From Bryobacterales bacterium (GTDB lineage: Bacteria > Acidobacteriota > Terriglobia > Bryobacterales > Bryobacteraceae): a stretch of DNA of 64,000 nucleotides. Under the pieces are notes generated by a model that searched no databases, was not told where the DNA came from, and saw nothing but the letters and a program-made list of their open reading frames with translations. The position numbers and the translations under genes are program-made. The number at the start of each line of letters is the position of its first letter. Positions within the stretch are counted from its first letter, which is position 1. Of this stretch, positions 34,107-42,598 are shown in pieces. The stretch lies in NCBI GenBank assembly GCA_020847975.1, contig JADLBD010000169.1, positions 1 through 64,000 on the forward strand. The letters are read 5' to 3'.

Positions 34107-35600
34107 TTACGATTCAGGCGCCAGCAGCACACCCGTCGAAATCAATGCCGAGAGCGCGCGAAGAAAATCCTCTTCCGGAATCGGGAAACGTGTCCGCAGC
34201 CACTCCAGGTGCTCAGCCGCGGTTGTGGTTCCGTTGCAGCGGGAGACGAACAGCGGCATCCAGGCGGCGCAGTGGAGGCTGGTTTCGAAGGGGTAAGTGG
34301 TGAAGAAGGTACTGCTGAACTGCTCGAGTTTGCCCTCCTTCACGTGGTGACGTGTGTAGAGTTCCCATCCCGTCCCGTGGGCCGGCGTGGAGGAGAGCAG
34401 GTTGGGATGAAAGCCGGGTTCGGCGGCGCGGGTTTCCCAATCGAGAAGCCACTCCATCTCCGCTATGGTAGTTTTGGGACCGAATGAGCGGCGGGTGAAA
34501 AACACGGGGCGCGGAGTGCGGCGTTTTTGAATGACAAGGTGCCCCAGCACCACCAGTTCCGCCTTCAGTTTGTGGTAGAGTTCGCTCCATTCCTGAAGTT
34601 TCCAGGCGTCGGCGTTCTCGGTCAGAACCTGCTCGGTTGCGTAGTCCATGGGCTTGGCGGTGATGCGGACAAAGAGGGCCACGTCGCACTCTTCGGCGGC
34701 AGTGCCGAGCCATTTGCGGATGCGCATTTCAAAGGGCTCGCCTTCGCGATCGGTGCCGGTGACCTGGATGTACATCCGGCCGCCAGCTTCGAGATAGGCG
34801 GGTCCCTGGGAGACGATTTTGGCGATGAGAGCTTCGCCATCCTCGCCTCCCACCGAGAACACGTAGTCACCCTTGAGGGAGGGCTCGAAGGGCGGGTGCG
34901 AAGCAATACGGTCGAATTGCATTCCCGCAACCGGCGCAAAGAGATCGCCCTGAAGGATGCGGATGTTGGGGGCGCCATTCAGCAGGCAATTGAATTCGGC
35001 GTAGCGGACGGCGCGATCCGTGATATCGATGGCAGTGACCTGGCCGGCGAACGTGGAGGCGGCCAGGGCTGCGTAGCCGGACCCGCAGCCGATCTCGAGA
35101 AACCGGCGGCACGCAGACTTGGCGAAGTGGTCGACGAAGCGGCGGGAGATATTTTCGAGGCCGCACATGACGAAATCGCTGTCATCGTGGGCGATGCCGT
35201 CCACCCAGTATCCGCGGTCGGCAGCGATGAAGAAGCCCTGGGAGGGGATGAGGAGAACCGTTGCGCGCAGGTTGGCGGGCTTGTCCGGGACCGGTTCCAG
35301 GATGCCCAGGTCGCGCAGCGCCACGGTGACGAGCGGGGGGAGGAACCGCTCCACGTGCTCTGGAATAGCGGGGTAGCCGGCGATGAAGGTGCGCGCCAGG
35401 AACAGCGGAAGGCTGTCGCCGCGGTAGCGCTGGTGCAGGTATTCCCCGGCCAGCCCGAAGGGCGTGAGCAGCAGATGGAGCCCGGGCAGGGAAAAATGAT
35501 TGAGGAGAAATTGCTCCGTATATCCGGATTGGGAGAGAAACTCACGTACCAGGGCAAAGGATTGAGGCGAGGCGGTGCGCAGGGGAAAGGGGATGTTCAT
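34107..35600 (-). CDS. Large SAM methyltransferase, HPPF variant (paralogue 2)
   Basis: A 497-residue protein in three parts: an N-terminal ~155-residue domain of its own family (FALVREFLSQSGYTEQFL, then HLLLTPFGLAGEYLHQRY), a class I methyltransferase core (~160-330) with motif I FLEIGCGSGYAALAAS, and a ~165-residue C-terminal domain. The catalytic motif IV that reads NPPF in its neighbour is HPPF here (His235). The layout recalls actinobacterial three-domain glutamine/adenine-type methyltransferases, but I cannot name a substrate. The start ATG overlaps the paralogue's stop (TAATG), so it is the downstream member of a tandem duplicate. It runs convergently with the ATPase/DUF4276 pair, four bases apart. 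Confidence 0.8.
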   Translation of the reverse strand: MNIPFPLRTASPQSFALVREFLSQSGYTEQFLLNHFSLPGLHLLLTPFGLAGEYLHQRYRGDSLPLFLARTFIAGYPAIPEHVERFLPPLVTVALRDLGILEPVPDKPANLRATVLLIPSQGFFIAADRGYWVDGIAHDDSDFVMCGLENISRRFVDHFAKSACRRFLEIGCGSGYAALAASTFAGQVTAIDITDRAVRYAEFNCLLNGAPNIRILQGDLFAPVAGMQFDRIASHPPFEPSLKGDYVFSVGGEDGEALIAKIVSQGPAYLEAGGRMYIQVTGTDREGEPFEMRIRKWLGTAAEECDVALFVRITAKPMDYATEQVLTENADAWKLQEWSELYHKLKAELVVLGHLVIQKRRTPRPVFFTRRSFGPKTTIAEMEWLLDWETRAAEPGFHPNLLSSTPAHGTGWELYTRHHVKEGKLEQFSSTFFTTYPFETSLHCAAWMPLFVSRCNGTTTAAEHLEWLRTRFPIPEEDFLRALSALISTGVLLAPES

Positions 35601-37120
35601 TAAGCCGCGGCCTCCGGGGAGGCGGGAGGCTCAGAACCGTCGATGCGCAGGAAATCAGCGCCGATGAGCGCTCCCAGCGCGCGCAGGTATTCCTCCTTGG
35701 GGAGCGGCATGCGGGAAGCGAAGAACTGGTAGTGATCCGCTGCTGTAGCCTTGCCGTCGCAGCGGGAAACGAGCATCGCCATCCAGGCTGCCACGTGGAG
35801 GTTCGTTTCAAACGGGTACTTGGTGAAGAAGGTATAGCTGAGCGGCACGAGTTTTCCGTCCTGAAGACCGTGGCGCACATGAAGTTCCCAGCCCAAGCCT
35901 GGTTTGGGACGGGATTCGAGGAGCCTTTCCGCGAAACCCGGTTCGGCGCACTGTGTTTCCCATTCGAGGAGCCATTCGATCTCCCTCTGCGTGGTGTCGG
36001 GGCCAAAGTTTCGCCGCGCGGCGAAAGTAGGGCGCACTGAGGAGCGCTTTTGCAGGATGAGATGGCCGACCACCACCTGAGTGGCCTTCAGTTTGTGGTA
36101 GAACATGTTCCACTCCTGTAGCTTCCAGGAGTCCTGGTTCTCGCCGAGCATCTGTTGAATGGCGTATTCATTCGGAGTAAGGATGAGCCGGACGAAGAGG
36201 ATGGCATCGAGATCGGAGCGGGCTTCGCCGAGCCAGGAGAGGATGCGCTCGTCGAACGATTCCCCTTCGCGGTCGGTGCCGCAGACCTGGCAATAGAGGC
36301 GGCCGCCGGGCTTGAGGTAGGGAGGGATTTCGGTAATAAGACGCTTGATGATGGCCTCGCCGTCTTCGCCGCCTACGGAGAAAATCATCCCGTCCTTGAG
36401 AGGCGGTTCGAACGGCGGATTGCAGGAGATGCGGTCAAAGCTGAGCCCCTGGACCGGGGCGAAGAGATCGCCTTCGAGGACAGTGAGGTTTTGAGCGCCG
36501 TTGAGAAGACGGTTGAAGCCGGCATAGGCGACGGCGCGTGGCGTGATGTCGACGGCCCAAACCTGCTTGCTGAACTTTGTAGCGAGCAAGGCGGCGAGGC
36601 CGGAGCCCGTGCCCATATCCAAAAACGTTTCGCAGGGAGCCTGCGAGATGTGCGCGATGAACTGGCGGCAGATGTGTTCCGTGCCGCTCATGACGTAATC
36701 CTTGCCCCGGTAGCCGGGCCCTTCCGGGCGGAAGCCGCGATCCGAGGCGACGAATACGCCCAGTGCGGGGTAGAGAGTGGCGGGGCAACGCAAACCGGAG
36801 GTATCCCCAGGAACAAGCAGTCCCAGTTGTTCCATTGCGGAGACAACGTTTGGGGTTAGTTTCTCTTCGAGAATCGCCCGCTCGAAGGTACGTCCCGCGA
36901 TGAAGAGACGGGTGAGGAAGAGGGGCAGGCTGTCGCCTTCCTCATATTTCTTATTGAGGTATTCGGCTTGGAGACCGTAGGGGTAGAGCAGAAAATGAAT
37001 GCTTGGAATCCGGAAGTGAGAACGGAGGAACTCCTCCGAGTAGCCGGATGCAGCGAGAAACTCCCGGACGGTGGGGAATGCCTCCGGGTTCCCCGGATGG
37101 AGGGGGAAATCAGATCTCAT
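35600..37120 (-). CDS. Large SAM methyltransferase, NPPF form (paralogue 1)
   Basis: A 506-residue protein, colinear over its whole length with the downstream paralogue: N-terminal domain (FPTVREFLAASGYSEEFL, then HFLLYPYGLQAEYLNKKY), methyltransferase core with motif I FLDMGTGSGLAALLA, motif IV CNPPFEPP (Asn234), then GGEDGEAIIKRLI and the C-terminal domain (FFTKYPFETNLHVAAW). N-P-P-F is the signature of amino-group methyltransferases acting on adenine, glutamine or similar planar amides. It is the first gene of a two-gene leftward operon, divergent from tssK 70 bases away. Confidence 0.82.
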   Translation of the reverse strand: MRSDFPLHPGNPEAFPTVREFLAASGYSEEFLRSHFRIPSIHFLLYPYGLQAEYLNKKYEEGDSLPLFLTRLFIAGRTFERAILEEKLTPNVVSAMEQLGLLVPGDTSGLRCPATLYPALGVFVASDRGFRPEGPGYRGKDYVMSGTEHICRQFIAHISQAPCETFLDMGTGSGLAALLATKFSKQVWAVDITPRAVAYAGFNRLLNGAQNLTVLEGDLFAPVQGLSFDRISCNPPFEPPLKDGMIFSVGGEDGEAIIKRLITEIPPYLKPGGRLYCQVCGTDREGESFDERILSWLGEARSDLDAILFVRLILTPNEYAIQQMLGENQDSWKLQEWNMFYHKLKATQVVVGHLILQKRSSVRPTFAARRNFGPDTTQREIEWLLEWETQCAEPGFAERLLESRPKPGLGWELHVRHGLQDGKLVPLSYTFFTKYPFETNLHVAAWMAMLVSRCDGKATAADHYQFFASRMPLPKEEYLRALGALIGADFLRIDGSEPPASPEAAA

Positions 37121-37190
37121 TACATAGCTTCTAGCAGAAAAACGGGACGGCTGCTTGGAACATCGCGAGTCTGTGCTACGTTAGTTTCCA

Positions 37191-38540
37191 ATGAAGCGCT
37201 TGCAACCCGTCATCTGGATGAAGGGTACGTTCCTCAATTCGCAGTATCTGCAGAGCCAGGACCGGTACCTCGACAATACACTGCAGTTCCAGATGGAGGC
37301 GCTCAGCTCCTATCCCTGGGGATTTCGCGAGTTGAGGCTCGATCAGGAGGCGCTGGCAGGGGGCAGCATCTCGATTTCGAAAGCTTCGGGAATCTTCCCG
37401 GACGGAATGCTGTTCGACATACCGGAATCGGACCCGGAACCACCGATGCGGCCGATTGCCGAATACTTCGAAAAGGACCAGACCACGTGCGACGTGTATA
37501 TGGCCATCCCGGCCTACCGCGAGCGCGGGCTGAACGTAGCCATGGCGACCCGGGGTTCGGACACCCGGTACCTCGCCGACGTGCTGATGTTGCGGGACGA
37601 GAACACGGGCACCATGGAGCGCCCGGTGCAGGTGGCGCGAAAGAACTTCCGGTTCCTGTTCGAAGGCGAGAACCTGAAGGGCTACTCGTCGCTGCGCGTG
37701 GCGCGGGTGAAGAAGACGCCGGCCGGGACGCTGCAGTTCGATGCACGGTTCCAGCCGCCCCTGCTGAACATCGAGACCAGCGACTATCTGATGTCGATCG
37801 CCCGCCGCCTGGTGGAGATCCTGTCGGCCAAGAGCAGTATCCTTTCCGGTTTGCGAAGGCAGAAGAACCTCACGCTGGCCGATTTCGGATCGTCGGACAT
37901 TGCGAACTTCTGGCTGCTGTACACCATCAACTCGCATTTCCCGCTCATTCAGCATCTGTTCGAGGTGAAGCGCGGGCATCCGTCCGACCTGTTCACGGTG
38001 ATGCTCTCGCTGGCCGGATGTTTGACGACGTTTTCCACCACCATCCATCCGCGGGATTTGCCCAAGTACAATCACGATGAATTGGAGCCGCCGTTTACGG
38101 ACCTGGACGAGAAGGTGCGAATGCTGCTCGAGACGGTGGTGCCGAGCAACTTCATCTCGCTTCCGCTGAAACTGGTGGCTCCGCATATCTACGCCACGGC
38201 TCTGGCCGACGACAAGTACTTCCGCGATACGCGCATGTACCTGGCCATCAATGCCGACATGAACGAGGGCGAACTGATTGCCAAGACGCCATCGCTTGTC
38301 AAGGTATGCTCGGCGAATCATATCGAGCATCTGGTGAGGCAGGCGCTGCCGGGCGTATTGCTGACCCACAACCCTCGTCCGCCGAGCGCTATTCCCGTGA
38401 AGCTGAATCATCAGTATTTCAGCCTCAATATGAGCGGCGTGTACTGGGAGGCGATTCTGCGGGCGAGGAACCTGGCCGCCTACGTTCCCGGCGATTTCCC
38501 CACTCCGCAGTTGGAGTTGATCATTCTGCTTCCGGAGTGA
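37191..38540 (+). CDS. tssK: Type VI secretion baseplate protein TssK, orphan
   Basis: A 449-residue protein of the ImpJ/VasE/TssK family (DUF876). It has the N-terminal shoulder (VIWMKGTFLNSQYLQSQDRY, then WGFRELRLDQEAL), the helical middle (FWLLYTINSHFPLIQHLFEV), and the C-terminal head (ALPGVLLTHNPRPPSAIPVK). TssK links the T6SS baseplate to the membrane complex. Length is normal and nothing looks broken. No other T6SS gene (tssB, C, E, F, G, L, M or hcp) lies within reach in this window, so it is either the edge of a dispersed cluster or has been recruited elsewhere. It is followed after four bases by a SnoaL-like gene. Confidence 0.87.
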   Translation: MKRLQPVIWMKGTFLNSQYLQSQDRYLDNTLQFQMEALSSYPWGFRELRLDQEALAGGSISISKASGIFPDGMLFDIPESDPEPPMRPIAEYFEKDQTTCDVYMAIPAYRERGLNVAMATRGSDTRYLADVLMLRDENTGTMERPVQVARKNFRFLFEGENLKGYSSLRVARVKKTPAGTLQFDARFQPPLLNIETSDYLMSIARRLVEILSAKSSILSGLRRQKNLTLADFGSSDIANFWLLYTINSHFPLIQHLFEVKRGHPSDLFTVMLSLAGCLTTFSTTIHPRDLPKYNHDELEPPFTDLDEKVRMLLETVVPSNFISLPLKLVAPHIYATALADDKYFRDTRMYLAINADMNEGELIAKTPSLVKVCSANHIEHLVRQALPGVLLTHNPRPPSAIPVKLNHQYFSLNMSGVYWEAILRARNLAAYVPGDFPTPQLELIILLPE

Positions 38541-38544
38541 GCGA

Positions 38545-38958
38545 ATGAACTTTCTTTCGCTGGCGCTGTTTTTCTTTGCGTCCGGCGCGCCGGAATCGCA
38601 GGTGCGGGCGGTGTTGCAGTCGCAGCAGGAGGCGTGGAACCGGGGCGATATCCGGACGTTCATGAGCGGCTACGAGAACTCGCCGGAAACCACCTACATC
38701 GGGCGCAGCGTGGTGAAAGGGTATCAGGCGATTCTCGATAACTACGTGAAGCGCTACGCGGATAAGTCCGCCATGGGGCAGTTAACGTTCGACCACATCG
38801 AAGTGCGCCTGGTTTCCGCGAACGTGGCGATCACGACGGGGGAGTTCCATCTGAAGCGGGACGCGCGCAGCGGCGGGGATGCTTCGGGGCGGTTCACCCT
38901 CGTATTACGCCGCGGCGCGGGCGGAGCCTGGCGCATCATTCACGATCACACAAGTTGA
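38545..38958 (+). CDS. Exported SnoaL-like (DUF4440, NTF2 fold) protein
   Basis: A 137-residue protein. Signal peptide MNFLSLALFFFASGA is followed by the NTF2-like cone: QVRAVLQSQQEAWNRGDI, then GYENSPETTYIG and the C-terminal GAWRIIHDHTS. DUF4440 proteins bind small hydrophobic ligands or act as non-enzymatic pocket proteins. It is four bases after tssK and 17 before the DUF4062 gene; these look like one transcript, but a functional link is not evident. Confidence 0.85.
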   Translation: MNFLSLALFFFASGAPESQVRAVLQSQQEAWNRGDIRTFMSGYENSPETTYIGRSVVKGYQAILDNYVKRYADKSAMGQLTFDHIEVRLVSANVAITTGEFHLKRDARSGGDASGRFTLVLRRGAGGAWRIIHDHTS

Positions 38959-38975
38959 GGAACGGAGGGGACGCG

Positions 38976-40133
38976 ATGGCGAAACCGACGGCGGTAAGGG
39001 TGATGATCTCGAGCCGCAACAACCAGAAGTTTCCCTATAAGGGCAACGGGAATGCGACGCTTTCCGAGATTCGCGCAGACCTGGCCGCGCAAATCGAGGA
39101 GCAGCGCCTGTTTGGAGAGCAGTTGTTCGAGGTGTGGATCAACGAGCCGGCGCCGGCGCGGGAGGGTTCCGAAGATTTGTGGGAGGCGTGCCTCGACGAG
39201 GTGCGCAAAGCGGAACTGGTGATTGCGCTGTACAACGGAGATGCGGGCTGGGCGAAGGCGAGCGGCGAGATTGGCATTTGCCACGCGGAGTTGAAGGAAG
39301 CTTTGAACACGGCTCCTGCGAAGGTACGGGTGCTCGAAATGGAGCCGCTCGCGCCGCGGAGGAAGGGCGACGACGGCCGGCGCGATGACCTGTTTCGCGA
39401 ATACGTGGAAAGCCAGCACTTGTTCATGGGCAGGCCGTGCCGCAACGGGGAAGAGATCATCGAATTGTGCCGCGAGACGCTGCGCGAAGCCACTGCGCAG
39501 ATGGTGCGGCTCGGGGTGAGGGAGGCGCGGAAGGGCAAGTTCTACAGCGGCGACGCACTGGACTGGAGCCGGCTGGATTTTCGCGCGCGGCAGCGCGAGA
39601 TGGAGGGTGTGCTGCGCCGCGCGCTCGAGGATCGGGGCGGGGTTACGGCGAAAGGCGATGCTTCGGGCGTATTTACGCCGATTCGCGGCTACGAGGTGCT
39701 GTTTGTGTGTGGCGCGGTGCCGGCTCCGTTCTCGATTCCGGAAGCGCGCGAGGGCGTGAACCAGCTTTTCCTGCGCGACCATCAGCGGGCGGGGGAGTTG
39801 GGAGGCAAGCGCGTGGGCCCCGTGCATCTGGTGGCCTGCCACCGGACGATCACGGAGAACCAGGCTTTGCGGCAGTTGGGATTTCCCGATGCCACGGTGG
39901 TGTCGCCGCCATTCGGAGTATACGTGGCGGACGAAGTCCAGAAGGTGCAACTGGTGTTTTTGGCGAACTGCCGCGATGAGACATCGACGCTCTACCAGGT
40001 GCAGCGGCTGTTCGATTGGATCGAGCAGGTGGGAGAGGGTCCGCTGCTGGTGGAGCGGGCCGCGGCGAGGGCGAGGATCGTGCAGGCGATTGCCAGGGAG
40101 CAGACGGGCAAGGTGAAACGGGCAGGCCGCTGA
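38976..40133 (+). CDS. DUF4062 (TIR-like) protein with unknown C-terminal domain
   Basis: A 385-residue protein. The N-terminal DUF4062-like region (~5-170) starts VRVMISSRNNQKFPYKG and has a long aspartate/glutamate-rich helix. It continues LWEACLDEVRKAELVIALYN and then GEIGICHAELKEAL, in which the Glu corresponds to the position of the catalytic acid in TIR-like folds. The C-terminal part (~225-385: YEVLFVCGAVPAPFSIPEAR, VHLVACHRTITENQAL) is unknown to me. DUF4062/TIR-type domains occur in bacterial immune effectors. The start at 38976 follows a strong GGAGGGG site. NAD-cleaving activity is only a possibility. Confidence 0.7.
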   Translation: MAKPTAVRVMISSRNNQKFPYKGNGNATLSEIRADLAAQIEEQRLFGEQLFEVWINEPAPAREGSEDLWEACLDEVRKAELVIALYNGDAGWAKASGEIGICHAELKEALNTAPAKVRVLEMEPLAPRRKGDDGRRDDLFREYVESQHLFMGRPCRNGEEIIELCRETLREATAQMVRLGVREARKGKFYSGDALDWSRLDFRARQREMEGVLRRALEDRGGVTAKGDASGVFTPIRGYEVLFVCGAVPAPFSIPEAREGVNQLFLRDHQRAGELGGKRVGPVHLVACHRTITENQALRQLGFPDATVVSPPFGVYVADEVQKVQLVFLANCRDETSTLYQVQRLFDWIEQVGEGPLLVERAAARARIVQAIAREQTGKVKRAGR

Positions 40134-40160
40134 GCGGCAGGCCGTCTATCATATCGGTAG

Positions 40161-41564
40161 ATGCGATACGCGCTTGTGTTTGTCTCTACGGTCTTGTTCG
40201 GGTTTCCTCATCACCAGCAATTGGGGGAGGGAATCTACGCAGCGGGGTTTGCCGCGAAGTATGGATCGGCGAACAGCGGATGGGTGGCGCTGGATGAATC
40301 CACGCTGTTGATTGATACGCCGAAGGGTATGGATGCGGCCGAATATGTCACCGGCGTGGAGAAGATCACGGGCAAACCCGTGCGCTGGGCGCTGCTCACG
40401 GATCCGGAGGCTCGCACGAGTCCGGAGATGACGGCGCTCGAGGCGCGCGGCATCAAACGGATCGACCGGACTTCCGGGGGAATCGAATTGGTTCCCTACG
40501 CCGGGGGACGGGCGATTTTCATCCGCAACGCGAAGGTTCTGTTCACCGGCCCGATAGGGGTGAATGGTCCGCGGATGAAGCTCGCCGGGAGGGATACAGC
40601 GGAGTGGCTGGCAACTCTCGAGGCTCTGCGGAAACTGGGCGCGGAGAAGGTGGTCCCGGGATATGGGTCGTGGGGCGACGCTTCGTTGCTCGAGCGGCAG
40701 AGGCGGTTCCTGCGAGAATTGCGGCGTCAGGTGGGGTACATGGTTTCGATGGAGCGTCCGCTCGAGGTGATCGAGAAAGAGGTGAAACTGCCCGCCGGGG
40801 ACTTCGTGTGGATGCCCTACGACGATCCAGCGGCGGAAGATATCCGGCATGTGTATACCGAGTTGACCGTCCCGGCAGCGCCGTTTCAGGGCAAAACGCT
40901 GAGCGGATCGAAGCCGCATGCGCTGGTGCTGATCGGCGACCGCTACCACGAACCGGGTCATGTGCAGGATGGGTTGCAGTCCGTCTTCGACGCCACGGGC
41001 GTTGTGCCGCACTACACCGTGGACGTGCGCGCGCTGAATGCGGAGAATCTGGCGAAGGTGAAACTGCTGGTGATCCTGCGCGACGGGATGATGTGGCCCG
41101 ACGGGCCTTCGGGCCAGTATCGCATCTGGATGACGCCGGAGCAGGAGAAGGCGGTGTTAGACTTCGTAAACCGCGGCGGCGGTTTTCTGAACCTGCATAA
41201 CTCCATGGGCCTGTATCCGGAGAACGGCCCCTATTTGAAGCTGGTAGGCGGCAAGTACATCGGGCATGGGCCGCTCGAGCGGTTCCGCGTGGAGGTGGTG
41301 GATCATCAGCATCCCATTACGCGCGGGGTGCAGGATTTCTTTGCCGCCGACGAGCAGCACACGCCGCCGTACGACGACACGAAGGTGCACCTGTTGTTAC
41401 GCAACCGGAGTGATGAGGGAAAGACGGCGGCCGCGGGATGGGCGTACGAACCGGGACGCGGACGGCTGTGCCACCTGGCCAGCGGACACACGCGCGAGGC
41501 GCTGGGCAATCCGGAGTTTCAACGGCTGATGCGGCAGGCCGCCGAGTGGCTGCTGCGCCGGTGA
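40161..41564 (+). CDS. Degenerate MBL-like domain fused to ThuA domain
   Basis: A 467-residue exported protein. Signal MRYALVFVSTVLFGF is followed by a region (~22-215) with metallo-beta-lactamase layout (LLIDTPKGMDAAEYV, then WALLTDPEARTSPEM, LEWLATLEALR-type helix, VVPGYGSWGD). The THxHxDH zinc motif is replaced by TDPEART, so it cannot bind the usual metals. A ThuA/trehalose-utilisation-like domain (~255-467) follows: HALVLIGDRYHEPGH, then GGGFLNLHNSMGLYPENGPY, and ASGHTREALGNP at the C-terminus. ThuA domains occur in secreted sugar-processing proteins of this phylum. Function of the fusion is unknown. Confidence 0.78.
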   Translation: MRYALVFVSTVLFGFPHHQQLGEGIYAAGFAAKYGSANSGWVALDESTLLIDTPKGMDAAEYVTGVEKITGKPVRWALLTDPEARTSPEMTALEARGIKRIDRTSGGIELVPYAGGRAIFIRNAKVLFTGPIGVNGPRMKLAGRDTAEWLATLEALRKLGAEKVVPGYGSWGDASLLERQRRFLRELRRQVGYMVSMERPLEVIEKEVKLPAGDFVWMPYDDPAAEDIRHVYTELTVPAAPFQGKTLSGSKPHALVLIGDRYHEPGHVQDGLQSVFDATGVVPHYTVDVRALNAENLAKVKLLVILRDGMMWPDGPSGQYRIWMTPEQEKAVLDFVNRGGGFLNLHNSMGLYPENGPYLKLVGGKYIGHGPLERFRVEVVDHQHPITRGVQDFFAADEQHTPPYDDTKVHLLLRNRSDEGKTAAAGWAYEPGRGRLCHLASGHTREALGNPEFQRLMRQAAEWLLRR

Positions 41565-41567
41565 GAG

Positions 41568-42539
41568 TTACGGAAGTTCAATCACCGGATCGGGCCCCGA
41601 GTCTTTCGGGGTGTCGATGATACGCAGGACCTTGCGCTGGGGAATGGATACGACAGCGATCCTGTCGCTGTCCTGAAGGCCGAGATAGGCTTTGCTGCCG
41701 TCCCTCGACAGGTTCATCGAGAGCGGCTTGCCCGGGAGGCGGATTTCGGCGGTCTGCTTCAGCGAGGCGACGTCGGCGAAGCCCATGCCGGAGCCTGCCT
41801 GAAGGTTGTACACCAGTGTCCTTTCGTCCGGCGTGAGAGCGATGCGGCCGGGACCATCGCCGGTCTTGATTTTTCCGATCAGTGCCTGTTTGGCAGTGTC
41901 GAGAACGGCAATCGACTTGTCGATTTCCACGGTGAGATAGATCCGTTTGCCATCCTTCGAAAGCACGGCGCCTTGCGGGTTCTGGCCGACGGGAATGTTC
42001 TTGACGGCTCCGGTGGCGAGGTTGAGGATGCCGGCATCGCCGGAACCGGAGTTGCTGACGTAGGCAAAGCGGGCATCCTTGTCGAGCAGGACCATGTGCG
42101 GCTTTTGCCCCTTGGTGTCGTAGCGGCGGATGACTTTGCGGGTTTTCGGATCCACCAACAGGAGGCCGTAGGGGTTCTCGACGGTAACGACGATGTTGCC
42201 GGTGCTGGGATCGACGTCCATGCCGTGCGGGCGGTGGTTGGGGCCGAGGTCGATGACGCCGGTTTGTTTGCGGCTTGCCACGTCGATGATGGAGATGGTG
42301 TTGCCTCCGGCGCCGGTTTCCGTCATCCAGAGGATTCCGTTGTTCGAGACGTAGAGGAACCGGTGGTCGGGGGAGTATACGATTTCGTGGGGAGTCTTGC
42401 CGACTTTGGTGTCGCTCAGCCGCTTGCCATCGCTCGAGTAAAAGGCGACCGCGGAAGCTTTCTTTTCGACGACGGCGAGAGTGGGAGCTTGAGCGGAAAG
42501 GCAGGCAAGCAGGCAAAGGGAGAGGATGAGAAATCGCAT
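41568..42539 (-). CDS. Exported YVTN-type beta-propeller protein
   Basis: A 323-residue secreted protein. Signal peptide MRFLILSLCLLACLSAQ is followed by seven-bladed propeller repeats of YVTN type: TPHEIVYSPDHRFLYVSNNG, HRPHGMDVDPSTGNIVVTVE, KPHMVLLDKDARFAYVSNSG, NPQGAVLSKDGKRIYLTVEI and so on. Starting at 42539 gives the cleanest signal; three residues upstream are possible. Such proteins bind partners or ligands on the cell surface. It lies between a ThuA fusion and a TonB receptor. Confidence 0.88.
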   Translation of the reverse strand: MRFLILSLCLLACLSAQAPTLAVVEKKASAVAFYSSDGKRLSDTKVGKTPHEIVYSPDHRFLYVSNNGILWMTETGAGGNTISIIDVASRKQTGVIDLGPNHRPHGMDVDPSTGNIVVTVENPYGLLLVDPKTRKVIRRYDTKGQKPHMVLLDKDARFAYVSNSGSGDAGILNLATGAVKNIPVGQNPQGAVLSKDGKRIYLTVEIDKSIAVLDTAKQALIGKIKTGDGPGRIALTPDERTLVYNLQAGSGMGFADVASLKQTAEIRLPGKPLSMNLSRDGSKAYLGLQDSDRIAVVSIPQRKVLRIIDTPKDSGPDPVIELP

Positions 42540-42598
42540 CGTGGTCAAGATATCACGCCGCGCGCGGGGATGCGTCCCGCGCGCGGCATTTCCATGGA

